A stretch of 64,000 nucleotides of DNA from Immersiella caudata. Its lineage: Eukaryota; Ascomycota; Sordariomycetes; Sordariales; Lasiosphaeriaceae. The notes under the pieces are model-generated. The model ran no database searches. It was not told where the DNA came from and saw only the letters and a list, made by a program, of their open reading frames with translations. The stretch spans positions 1,550,001 to 1,614,000 of the forward strand of contig JAULSU010000003.1 of NCBI GenBank assembly GCA_030512335.1, in the 5' to 3' direction. This document shows positions 45,350-55,886 of the stretch, one piece after another (positions within the stretch are counted from its first letter, which is position 1; each line of letters starts with the position of its first letter). A program made the translations under genes and the position numbers.

Positions 45350-47236
45350 TTTTCGATGCCGTGCCTATCTCTATCGGCGCATCGGGTGCGGTTGGTGCTG
45401 TTTGCCACTCACTCGCTCAACTCACTCGCTGGCCGCTGTCGCTGTCGCTGTCGCTGTTGCAATCGCCGTCATCTGTCGCCTATGTCCACGCGGGAATGTT
45501 CGTGAGGTGAGGCCGGCGATGATAAGGATAACGAAAAAAAAATACAAGGCTACCGCGCCGACGAGGGAAGAAAAGAGAGGAAGAGATGGGCTGAAGTGAA
45601 GTGAAGCGACCTCCTGCCCAGAGCCTCACCAAGCCGGGCCAGCTGCAGCAAAAGAGATGAGCGGGCTGCGAGCGAACCTGGGCGTCGTGCGGTGCGGCGT
45701 GCGGTTGCGCGCCTGGCAATGCAGCCAGGAGGCTAGCCTGGTTCTTCCACCACTTCTCACAGGCTGGGGGGTTAGGGCGTCGCCGCTTCGTCCCCCGGTT
45801 CGGCGCTCCGCCTCGGCCGGCTCTCTATCTCCCGGTGCGTGCAGTTGAGGCGTCGTCGTCGGTCGCCCAGTTCAGTTTGGCCCGCCAGCCTTGCCGTTCG
45901 TTACAAACGAGTGAGTAGCGGGGGAGCGAACGAGGGTCTACTGTGTGCTGTATTTTCCCCTTTACTTGCAGTGGCAGCGCTTGACGTCGATGGAACCATC
46001 TGGCAGCATTGGGACGGACGGCACGCGACACTGGAGGGGCAAGGTAAGGGGGGTAGGGGTTTATCAAAAACGCCTGGGGGGCTGCCTGGGCAAGCGTCCA
46101 TCGCGGCTGGTTGGTGCGACAGGGGTTCACGTAAAAAGTAGCCAACCACCAAGGACCCTCGAGTGTTATCGTTAGAGCTGGGACGCTGTTGAAGGCAGCG
46201 GTGGTGCGGTGTGGGCGGTGCGGCTGGGGGCCAAATATCATCAATGTCCACCATCAGCTCAAACCGATAACAAACTGAATGACAACATGCAAGCAAACGA
46301 CCACCGCTGCTCCCTTCGTTATGACCACCACCCGGGTAGACCTCAATCAATGAATTGCACAGTAACAACCCAGAAAAAAAATGGGAACATCCCAAGCAAC
46401 CGGACCGGAAACCAGCAGCCGGGTCTTCACGACCCCGCATTAAAGTAGCCCAGCAGGAAGTAAACGTTGAAAAAAGGGAATGCGAAAGCTACGAATAATG
46501 CGACAAACGCCTCACCACTCACCCCGTTCTACTTCTCCTACCTACCTATTCATCCAATCCCAAACCCCCAACTCCCCGCCCCGCTCTCGCAGCGTCCCAT
46601 AACGGGCAAAGACAGGAGGATCCCAGCCATCCTTTCAACGGTCAAGCCAACCTTCCCCAAGCCAGCGGGAACCAGTGATGAAGCAATGAACCACTCATAG
46701 GTCCCTCTGTTCGGCTGGGTAATCGGCAAACCCTTCACCCTCACCTCGTTTGCAGTACGCATATCAAGAGTTTAGATTACGGGTGTGGAAACTGGGGTAA
46801 TAACAAGCGCAAGCTACTGCCTCTGTCGAAAAAATAGTGCTGGCGAAGAATTTAAGCGAGAGCAACACTGCAGCCCGGGCAGAAAGCACAGCCTTTGCTT
46901 TGCAGCCGTCGTGGGCGCTGGATGACCCGTTCCCCAAGGACCAAATCATGCACCTTCTTATCGGTCTTCGGCACCGCCTCTTGGCGGGAAGACCACCATC
47001 GAACACGCCTCATAAAATGTATCTCATCGACGACATTAAGACATCTATGGTTCGTTTCTCATTATCTTCATCCAGCCCGGTTTGAAATTCATGTGCCGCA
47101 TTGAGATACCAAGAGAGGCGCCTTCGAAACCAACAGGGTATTCTCCTCCAACTGTCGCCCATATTCATACCTGTGCAGTATTACAGCCTTGCCGTCCGAG
47201 AAAGAAGCCCATACCAAGGCTGAAAAGGGCGAGCGA
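45350..47236. other. Intergenic, permease promoter side, no gene seen
   Basis: About 1.9 kb without a convincing gene. It includes a short hexanucleotide run (GCTGTC repeated about three and a half times) near 45427-45450, 80 bp upstream of the permease start, and a GC-rich block at about 45600-45900. Confidence 0.45.
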
Positions 47237-49653
47237 TCACCATATTTCCCGTGCGGTCGGTCCTGAAAAAACGTTTTGCCCCATTTCTTCTTTGATCTGA
47301 TTCAGCCTCACACGCTGCTGCCTCCTCTCCTTCATGACTTCGTCCCATTTTCGGATGAAGTTATCTTGACCTACAAAATATGGTCAGCACTCAACCAATC
47401 AGCCAATCAGCCATGTCCGCAAAGGAATACTCACTTGGAGAATTCTCAAAGTCAATCTCATATGTCTTGTAGAGGTCATATGTCGCGTCGAGGTCAGGGT
47501 TCATCGGCTGTCCGTGAATATCCAATCCTGCCATCTCAAAACTCCCCTTCCGCTCGATGTGCGCCTTGATCCCCTGCCACCTAGAGCCTTTCTTCGAAAA
47601 GCTCCCAGCTTTTCTCGGCTTCAACCTGACTAACGTCGGGCCCTCAACTCTGAGCTCGATGTCGTCGGTAACTATCACAAGTTAGCACTCTACCAACAAC
47701 CATCGCAGGGGGGATGCTTACTAAACAGTGTAATATATTCCCCCATCCGCCCAAGATAGACAATCAACCTCGAAGAGCTGGGCATCAGCCTTTCTCTCAA
47801 CGGGCCAGACAAGGCTGTGCCCGCCGTGACGAAGGACGCTACATCTGACTGTGCTGACCTCCTCAACTCAGCCTCATGCCATATCTGAAGCCGAACTGTG
47901 TTGTATGTGTCGCTTGACCGACTGTCCTTGCCGAGCTTAATGAGCTTGACACTCGTGATATCAAGCACAACCTTCTCAGTCGTAAGCTTTGCTTGAAAGT
48001 CGCTCAGATCTACCTCATGTGTCAACACCTCCTCAGTGAACCGAGGCTTGAGACATACCTTTGAATCGATTGAACTGATATATTCCACTTGGACGCCCGT
48101 TACCGGGAGCGCTCTGCAAGTAGATATTGCCCTTCTCACTCTCGTTGTCCCGGATGTATACAACATTGGGAAACCGTGGATCATACGCATAGATGGGGAC
48201 CAGCTGTGCGTTTACTGCTTTTACTGTTCGATCAACCTCGTCAGCTTCGACCCCCTGACATAAAAAGAGCTGAGATCCAAATGAAAAAGTACCTACTCCA
48301 ATATGTTTCTGACTCGTGCCCAATCCTGCAGTGGAACCGGAGATCGTTTGATAATGTGTTCCGGAAGACTTTGAGTTGACCGTCCAAGAAGGCAGGCGCA
48401 TTCAGTGTCTGAGCGCTCTTCACCGGTCCATCGTATAGAACAATCTCGCCCGGCAACACATTGTCTCGACTGGTGCTCGCACCGTCACTAGAGTGAGATG
48501 GCGCATGTGATATTTCCGGGGCCACCACCACAGGCGTCAGGGTATCGTAGCCGTCGCCCGAGCTGTAGGTCCGCCCAATATTCACGTAATTAACCTGCGG
48601 CCCCGCTTGAATAGGGGTTGGTGACCCACCCGCCCCGGATGCAGATGACCTCGGGGGTCGTAGGTAGACCCCACCAACTTGATCGCCTGCGAACTGCTTT
48701 TCGTGGTCATAAAACGGTGGGTCAACAGGTGAGCACGCGCTGGGTCCTGCTCGTGGGGAAACCATGGGGCTAGAGTATTCCATCAGCGAGGGGAGACCAC
48801 CAGTAGCCCCCAGCACCGGTTGGGACTGCTGCGTTTGATAGTTAACCTGCGCCGTATAGTGGACATAGTCGAAGTTGGTGACATGACTGCTCGGTCCGGC
48901 GATATGTGATGGAAGAGTGGACGAGTCCGGCCGGGAGGGCAGAGCATATGGTGGTGCTGCTGGTGAGTGTGGTGTGGCTTGGGTGGTTGGTGATACTGGG
49001 CTGCTGCTTCCGCCTGGACTTGTCGGCTGTCTGGGACCCAGATAGGGGTCCGTCAAGGCCTCAGCGGCTTGTACGCCGCCGTCAGACTCCCAATACAGCG
49101 GTGTAGCGCTGAAGCGGTGGGAGTTTGCGTGTGATGTCATGTTCGCGATCTGGGGTTCCGCCGGGGCGGCGGGCGAGATGGGGCTCAGAGCGGCTATTGG
49201 GCTCTGGGGCGATCGGCCGCTCCGTGGAGACGATGGGGATCGCGCGCTCGCATTCGATAGCGGACGTCGTCTGAGCGAATTTCTGAGGAGAGCGCCAAAA
49301 CTTTGCGCGGCGCTTGGCCGAGACTCGCTTGGCCGCGCGGACGTTGGTGACGCTGGAGATGACGAGGGGATCGTGGGTTGCCCGCCGCCGGCATGGGCTA
49401 CTACGCCGCTATTCTTTTCGTCGGGGAGGCTCTCGACGAGGAACCGGCGTCCGTTCGAGGCGACGAATATGCTGCGATCGGCGAGCTGTGCGGTCGCCTC
49501 GACGGTCCTGAGATCAAACCCGCTCTTGTTCTTGTTGTCGATAAAGAGAGCCGAAAACGGGACTGTCGCGTCCTCGACGGTGGGCAGGCTGGGGGCCGCC
49601 GTGGGACGGCCTTGAGCTGCCATCCGAGATTGGTGGTGCCGCGCAAGCCCCAT
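47237..49653 (-). CDS. Large protein of unknown function, Ser/Pro-rich with C-terminal core
   Basis: Five exons (49653-48297, 48244-48059, 48009-47722, 47671-47435, 47370-47237) give 733 residues; every junction keeps phase. The first 400 residues are Ser/Pro-rich and likely disordered (RPSESRPSAAQSFGALLR, ISPAAPAEPQIANMTSH), after a short conserved-looking start (TVPFSALFIDNKNKSGFDLR, SNGRRFLVESLPDEK). The C-terminal third is folded: NAQLVPIYAYDPRFPNVVYI, DIELRVEGPTLVRLKPRKAG, RWQGIKAHIERKGSFEMAG and a basic coiled-coil end (RKWDEVMKERRQQRVRLNQI) ending FSGPTARE. I recall similar hypothetical proteins across filamentous ascomycetes but no named domain. The exon 1/2 junction (donor at 48296, acceptor AAG at 48245-48247) is inferred from frame. 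Confidence 0.75.
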
Positions 49654-51102
49654 GCGCTCGCTAACCGGCCATGTTCATCCGCTGCGTGTCACTGGGAGTG
49701 GGAGCCAGGAGGACGACAGCGATCGGCAAGCCGCATGTGCACCTTTGTGTCTCTAATGTCGGGACCTGAGTGAACGGCGGGATGTTGGGGTTGAGTTCCA
49801 GCGCTGCGGATCCCTGAGATAAGAAGGTCGCCGGAGAGAGCCAGGGCAGGAGCGGGAGAGCAGGGGAAACGCGGGGTGGAATGGGAATGGAAACGACCTC
49901 GCCAAGCTGGCAGCAGCAGCTTGGGAAGGCACCACTTGCACGGGGACATGGACCACCCTAGAACCGGGGGAGCAATCTGGCAATCAAGCATGGAACATGC
50001 GAACAAACACTGGACGTCACTGCGCCGGGGCTTGGGGCTGATGCACCGCGCTGGCAATGCCCTCCAATGAAACACCGACGGCCTGTGATGTGGTGGTCTT
50101 CAGCAGCCAAGAAAATGCCGGTGCCGCCAGGTCCGTCACAGCCGCCATTCAACCCCAGGTCTTTTGCTGTCGTGAACACCGATAGCGGTAAGGCTGAGCT
50201 GCCCAGAAACTGCTCGCGTGCCACCACTTGAGATCAGGGTCTCATCGAAGTCCCCACGGTTCCCAGACGCAGACGTCGATCGGCAGAGGGACCCTGCCCC
50301 AGCGTCCACCGCCGCCTAGGTACATAAATACCGAGGCCAACGACTGTACTGTCGCGAGGTTCCGATAATCTGTCATCGGCGCTGGATCGACGATCACACC
50401 GCAGGCAGCCGTGGCGACTTTCACATAGGGGATCGTGGAAAACATGGTTATATCGCAACCTAAAGCTTTTCCGTCTCCCTTGCATGATCCATCGCCAATC
50501 AGCGACAAGCTGCTCGCTGCTAGTTTACCTGTTTTCCCAGCGGAGCCCTTGGCTCTGCTATCGCAGCTTTATTGCTAGCGAGTTACTCATCGTGGAGACA
50601 GCAGTGGATGCCTCAAAACCGTTGCTTATTAAGGGTCCCTCACACTCTCTCCAAATTTCAAAAGTCATTGGCGAGGTGCTAAAGACATGGAAGATATCGG
50701 AGCGGTACCAGTTACTCCGTTCCGAGCGACCTCCGGGAAACTGGATTTGGTAGGGCCAATTGACATCTACTGCCAGACAGCTCAAAGCTATGGCGGCCAT
50801 GTTCCCGAACAACGTTTAAGGTCCTCGGCCCCCGCCAAATTCCGGCCACTCCGGCGCGTGTGCCGGCGCAGAACTTCCGGCTCGCCCCGTAACCCGAACT
50901 CAACGCTGGTGTAATATGCTTCTCGGCGCCTGGCTAACTCCCTCCCCAACCCCTAAAACGCCCTGGTATCCATTCCCGTCCCCGACATCGTTTCATCAAG
51001 AAGTTGCCTCGCCCATCTCCGTTAGAGGGTCCCTCCTACATCAGAAAAAAAAGTCCTTCCTTCGTTAGCTCTTTAAGTTTTCGTTTTCAATCATCTCACC
51101 CC
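49654..51102. other. Intergenic, one doubtful short ORF
   Basis: About 1.45 kb. A minus-strand ATG frame at 50242-50508 (88 codons; DITMFSTIPYVKVATAACGV, LASVFMYLGGGGRWGRVPLP) reads like protein but has no recognisable family and no supporting splice structure, so I do not call it a gene. Confidence 0.4.
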
Positions 51103-52164
51103 TCAAGCCGCCCTTTTCTTCCTCCCGGCCCTCTTCTTTTTCTCCGGGATCACCTCCTCCTCGCTCTCTGTCTCAGCTCTCGCCCTTACTTTCCCAGCCG
51201 CAGCTGCGCCAGCACCGCCGGCCGAGGCCTTCTCTTCGTTCTCAACCCTGCTCACGATATCCCGCAAGAAATCCCACTGGTCATCTGACTCCACAACCTG
51301 CTTCAGCATCTGTGCCGACACGCGCTTTGAGTTTTTCTCGCGCGCCACGTCCGCGCTCTTTGTCACGAGGTTCACCATAAACATCTCCAGCGCTTTCCCA
51401 ACCGCGATTGGCGTCTGCTGCGCGACCTTGCCGACCTCCTCGTCTGCCTGCATGATACGCTTGATGCGGGCCGTCGGGAACTTGGTCTTCACCGGGGAAG
51501 GTTCGATGGCTGGGGCCGGCGCGGCCTGCGCGGCGGCGCCTCGCTTTGGTGGCATACCGCCAGCGATTTGTGCTGCTGCGAAGGAAGAGGGCGAGGAAGA
51601 GACCCCGTCCGCCTGTCCAGGGAGGGGCGCGGAATTTGCCGGGGCGGTGCCGTAAAATTGAGCGGGTTGCACGGGGAACTGCGGCTTGTACTGTGTGCCG
51701 TAGGGAGACTGGACGTAAAAGGGAGGCGCCTTTTGCTGCTGCTGCGGGCTGTGTTGACTCTGCAAGGGGCTGCTGCTGGTGAATCCAGGTCCGGCCTGCG
51801 ACACGGTGGAGGGCGACGAGAGGTAAGGAGAGTAAGCGGGTGATTGTTGTGGCTTGATTTGTTGGTGCGTTTGTTGGTGTTGTTGTTGCTGCTGCTGCGG
51901 CTGCTGCTGCTGTCCTTGGGGAAATCGCTGAGGCGAGTGGGCTGGCGCGCCAGTAAAATATGTAGTCGCTGGAGGCTGCAGATGCAGGCGCTGCTGTGGA
52001 GAAAATTGCGACTGCGATTGCTGGGATGACAGCTGTTGCGGTTGGGCTCCAGCCGCCTGTGGTTGCGCTGCCGTGGAAGGTGCTTCGTCGGTGGGTCCTT
52101 CCGGCGAATAAAAGGATGAAAGGTCCGGGGATTTGGGAGCATAAGTACCGCCGTCACCAGACAT
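51103..52164 (-). CDS. BUR6: Negative cofactor 2 alpha (Bur6/DRAP1)
   Basis: A single 353-residue frame. The histone fold of NC2 alpha lies at about residues 222-315: KTKFPTARIKRIMQADEEVG (helix 1), KALEMFMVNLVTKSADVARE (long helix 2) and RVSAQMLKQVVESDDQWDFL (helix 3). It dimerises with NC2 beta, binds TBP on promoter DNA and blocks TFIIA/TFIIB, acting as a global repressor or activator. The fold is preceded by a 215-residue extension rich in Gln, Pro and Ser with poly-Gln runs encoded by near-pure CAG/CAA repeats at about 51860-51915, which is much longer than yeast Bur6. The C-terminus is Glu- then Lys/Arg-rich (EEVIPEKKKRAGRKKRAA), a likely nuclear localisation signal. The Dpb3/CHRAC family is an alternative that the ARIKRIM motif makes less likely. 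Confidence 0.88.
   Translation of the reverse strand: MSGDGGTYAPKSPDLSSFYSPEGPTDEAPSTAAQPQAAGAQPQQLSSQQSQSQFSPQQRLHLQPPATTYFTGAPAHSPQRFPQGQQQQPQQQQQQHQQTHQQIKPQQSPAYSPYLSSPSTVSQAGPGFTSSSPLQSQHSPQQQQKAPPFYVQSPYGTQYKPQFPVQPAQFYGTAPANSAPLPGQADGVSSSPSSFAAAQIAGGMPPKRGAAAQAAPAPAIEPSPVKTKFPTARIKRIMQADEEVGKVAQQTPIAVGKALEMFMVNLVTKSADVAREKNSKRVSAQMLKQVVESDDQWDFLRDIVSRVENEEKASAGGAGAAAAGKVRARAETESEEEVIPEKKKRAGRKKRAA
51860..51915. repeat. CAG/CAA trinucleotide run encoding poly-Gln
   Basis: Minus-strand Gln codons, mixed CAG and CAA, inside the NC2 alpha extension. Mixed codons usually make such runs more stable than pure CAG. Confidence 0.7.
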
Positions 52165-53957
52165 GGCGTAAGTAACTTAGGTAAGGCCCCGGGAAAGTAA
52201 ACAAACCAACTACTAAGAACACGAGGCCGACTGGGCCTGAGAGTATAAAGGAATCTCCACGGTGCCGCCCCGCCGGGGACGTCGAAGGCGGCTCACACCG
52301 TCCGATGGACCGGTGGCGTTCGCCCTCCCTTTGTTCTCGTCTTCCTCCTCTGTCACTGACAGACTAGCCCCCCAAAAGGGAGGCCCTTGGAATGGATGCG
52401 CGCCTGGAAGGGCTCGGTAGTTAGCGGGTGTTTTGCGGGCTACAAGCAGGCAGTAATTAATCTCTGGCCAGTTGCAAATGGCTCTGCGTGGCTGGATGGA
52501 GGGGTATCGATGCGGGGCTAATGCATGGAGTGGAGGGGCAAGAAGGAAACTGTGCGTGCGAATGTGCCGTGGCAGAGAAACTGCATCAGACAGTCGGAAA
52601 TGGCGGTATAATGTATGCGATGTACGCCACAGAGCGCACAGGTTCATACACATACACGTCAAGGGGAAGCAGCGCACCAGGAGGGACGGGATCTGGACCT
52701 CTGGAGCCTGGCTGCAAGGCAGAAGGCAGACAGAACGGGCCACAGTGACGCGGGGCGGCCTTGGTGATGGACGGATGCGCCGCGCAGTGGAGGCGATTAT
52801 GAGGTGAGCGGCTCATCAAATCACCCAGGTTCCTGGTCTGACGGCCATTCAACTTATAATCTCTGCGACGGCGGTGGAGAGGACGGCCCCCAATGCCAAA
52901 AGCCATGCGGCAGGAAATTGCCAGATCCAGATTGAATGCAATAGGGGGCCGTCTCGGCACTCGAGGAAGCTATGAAGCTACAACCCTGTGCGTACGAACA
53001 TCCAGTGACGCCGGCCCGGGGACGGGCTGAGGGCGAGCTGAAGCATCACTTTGCACAGCTCGAAAGCTGCGGCCATGGGGCTTCAGCCCCAACCAGGTGT
53101 CCGTCGAGGATTCGAGGGAGCCCTTTTTGCGGCTGGTGCCTGGTGGGGCAGCTGGGAAACAAGGGCGTACAGGTGGGGCTTTTGGCGATGACTCGGGAGG
53201 GGCATCGGTGTCGGAAAGGAGAACCTACAGGTTTAAAGCCACAAAAGATTGCAGAAGAAACCATTGGCACCCTGCGGTGGGTAAGGCAACAACAGTATGG
53301 TGTTGGCGAGGTGCGTCGCGGGTGAGCGGCAATGCCCACGGCGGTAGGGAAATTCCGTGTCGGAGGCGGATTGGATTCAATGGTGGGGGAGCTCGAGCTG
53401 CCGTAACCCCCGAGCCCAGAAGAGGCGGAGACCTCCCGTTTATATGCCTGCCGGCGAGTCTCGTCTGCGCGCCTCTCAAGCGCCAAATCAACAAGGGGGT
53501 CGGTGTCGCCTGATTGGACAGATCCGGCCACGGCGACACCAGCACAGCCCCCCAACTCTGTTCGCAGATCTCTGGCTTTCTTGCATCATCAACCAGCCAA
53601 TCCGGGAGCCGCCATGCGACATCCCCAAAAGTCTCAATGGCACAGATTGCAGGGCTATCACATCTTCAACGGGTATTCACCATGATTCCGCATCACGAAG
53701 AGCCTCCACTTCGCGCTACAACGTATCCTGGAATCCCAAAAGGTAGTCGCCTCTCCCTTCGTTCCTTGCAACAACCAGATGCAGCTTTCGTGATGACACA
53801 TCAAGAGCATCTTGAAAAGCCAAAGACAGCAGAACATCAGGTGTGGAAGAAGCCGGGTCTTGTGGCCAGGGTTTCATCCTCGCTTGTATTCGTCGGTGAT
53901 GGCACACAAAAACTTGATCTAATCTGACAACACATCTCAATCTTGAACACATCATCA
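52165..53957. other. Intergenic, no confident gene
   Basis: About 1.8 kb. A plus frame at 53514-53927 (137 codons) and a minus frame at 53046-53555 overlap and neither shows domain character. I see no supported feature. Confidence 0.4.
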
Positions 53958-55527
53958 TCACTGACTGGGAATTTCATCTCTAACCTTCTGAGTCATAGTG
54001 CGTAGCCCGCTCAGCCGCTCGTTCTCTCGGTTGCTGAGGAACAACGATGCCACTGGCCAAGCGTGTATTCCGCCGCGCTCCTTTCTTGTCTCGATCTCAA
54101 CGTTCGCTCTGTTCAAGACGTTGACCAGGTCCTCGATCTCGGGTGCTAGGACCTCCTCGGCGCCATAGGTTATGAAGATACCCCTCACAGGGCTCGCCCG
54201 CTTCCACCAGGAGCTATCTTTGCAACATCCCGGCGACACTGATGGGTCATCCGCGTCCACCCTATCCCCCGCAAGCTGTCTCCCATACTGACGAAGCTGA
54301 GCGATGTCCAGATAGTCACTTTGAGTTCGCACATCAGACCTGGACACGAGCGTCACCCAGGGTGAGATCAGCAGCGCCAAAGCTGGCTTCCGGCCATCAT
54401 GGCGCAACAGGAGACACAACACCAGCATCGCGCCTGCCGAGTCTCCACTGACGCATACTATGGATGGGTCTTTTACAATGCTCAAGACGTAGTCGTAGCT
54501 CGCCAGGCCCTCCTCGATCTGTGTCGGGTACAACGCATCTGGGACGAGCGTATACTCCAGCGCAAAGATGGCCGGGTTGTTGTACCCAGAATCAATCAAC
54601 ACCAAGAGCCACGTCATGAGAAACTCGAGGTAAAAATAACTCGAGCCCATGACAAAACCGCCCCCTTACCAGCCGTCAGCATCTTGAGAGAACCGCATGG
54701 TGAACCGACTCACCATGGACATAGTAGATCACCACATCGGGCTTTTGGGCAGGATCGTGGACAATCCAGATACCTTTGAACGATTTCTGACTGAGATCAG
54801 CCTTCCGGCCCAAGACTTCCAGGGATGAATTTGCAAACCTCTGCGTACTTCACCCAGCAAATGGGAGACCTCAGGTATCCGTGCCGTAGCATACGAAACC
54901 GCAGAAACGGGCGAGCGACCGTCTCCGAGAAGAAAACACGTCCTATCCGAGGTGGGACGTTGGCAAACGCATATCGCACACAGCGTATGACAAAGTCCTC
55001 AAATGGTGTCGCATTTTGCACAAAGGGAGACCTTTCTTCTATGCGACGCAGATACCTCTCCCGAATGAAGGATACAGGTAATTCGAGCACTTCTCTCGTT
55101 AGCATTTACCTCACGATTCGCTCGGGGTTGGAGGGGTTAGGTAAGTAAAGTAGGTATGCAGCACAGCACCACCACCGAGCCGCAGACACCTCTACTTTTG
55201 TAAAACCACCATCACTTCCGTAACGTCGACATGGGACGAACAGAAAACAAACTCACATAGAAACGGCAAGACCCTCAGCACGCAAACAATCGTATCCACG
55301 AGGCCCACATACCAAAGTAGGTTCGGCGCGAGCAAGATGCAGAATACCAAGCAGTCGAGATATGATACTGGCCCGAGCTTCATCGTGGGTTTTGCTGCCT
55401 TTGCCTTTGCTGACTTCCCCATCTTGTCGGTTGCGTTGCGGAGAGCGGGGAAAGTCGCCAATTCTTCGAGGAATGTGCGTATGTTGTAATGAGCTGCGGA
55501 CGATTTCTCCGTCATATGCGTGGTCAT
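53958..55527 (-). CDS. Alpha/beta hydrolase, HSL (steryl acetyl hydrolase-like) family
   Basis: Four exons (55527-55257, 55089-54854, 54786-54714, 54664-53958) give 428 residues, or 393 if translation starts at the internal ATG 55422 (MGKSAKAKAAKPTMKLG). An N-terminal hydrophobic segment (YLDCLVFCILLAPNLLWYVG) probably anchors it in a membrane. The domain shows the oxyanion motif HGGGF at about 193, the nucleophile elbow GDSAG at about 269, and a catalytic His in GGIHAWP at about 390. This is the hormone-sensitive-lipase/alpha-beta hydrolase 3 family, which includes yeast Say1 (steryl acetyl hydrolase). VRYAFANVPPRIGRVFFSET and RMLRHGYLRSPI are conserved in the filamentous fungal branch. The first intron uses a GAAG acceptor soon after a GCTAAC branch. 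Substrate unknown: sterol acetates or other esters. Confidence 0.85.
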
Positions 55528-55886
55528 TTATACATGTCTATGGGCAAGCAATGAACGAATGAATGGACGGAATAGGTGGAATTGGGGTTGAGATGATGCT
55601 GGTGCTGGATGACTTTGGTGGAGTGCAGGTGACGCTGTGGTGAATGCAGACGACGCCGTTTGCTCTGATGGTACCTGCAGCAAGTTTTGTATTACGTTGG
55701 TACCTAAAGTCGCTAACGATCTGGGAGTAATCTGTGCCAAGATGTACATGTTCCTTGTATCAGCAAACCTGGCATAGACCCGCCAAAACTCCCTTTTAGC
55801 ATCATTTATGCTTCCTAGCCCCAATGAAAAAGCATCTAGATATGTATAGTAGTACACTGTTACAATCTGGCCTGCTGCCCGCCCGT
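55528..55886. other. Short intergenic region
   Basis: CTR9 3' flank and hydrolase promoter. The minus frame through 55890 has no protein character. Confidence 0.5.

Noticed and set aside
50242..50508. 88-codon minus-strand ORF
   Set aside because: Composition is protein-like but there is no known motif, no splice support and no neighbour logic, and frames of this length are common by chance here.
53514..53927. 137-codon plus-strand ORF
   Set aside because: Overlaps other frames of similar length on both strands, with no domain-like pattern.
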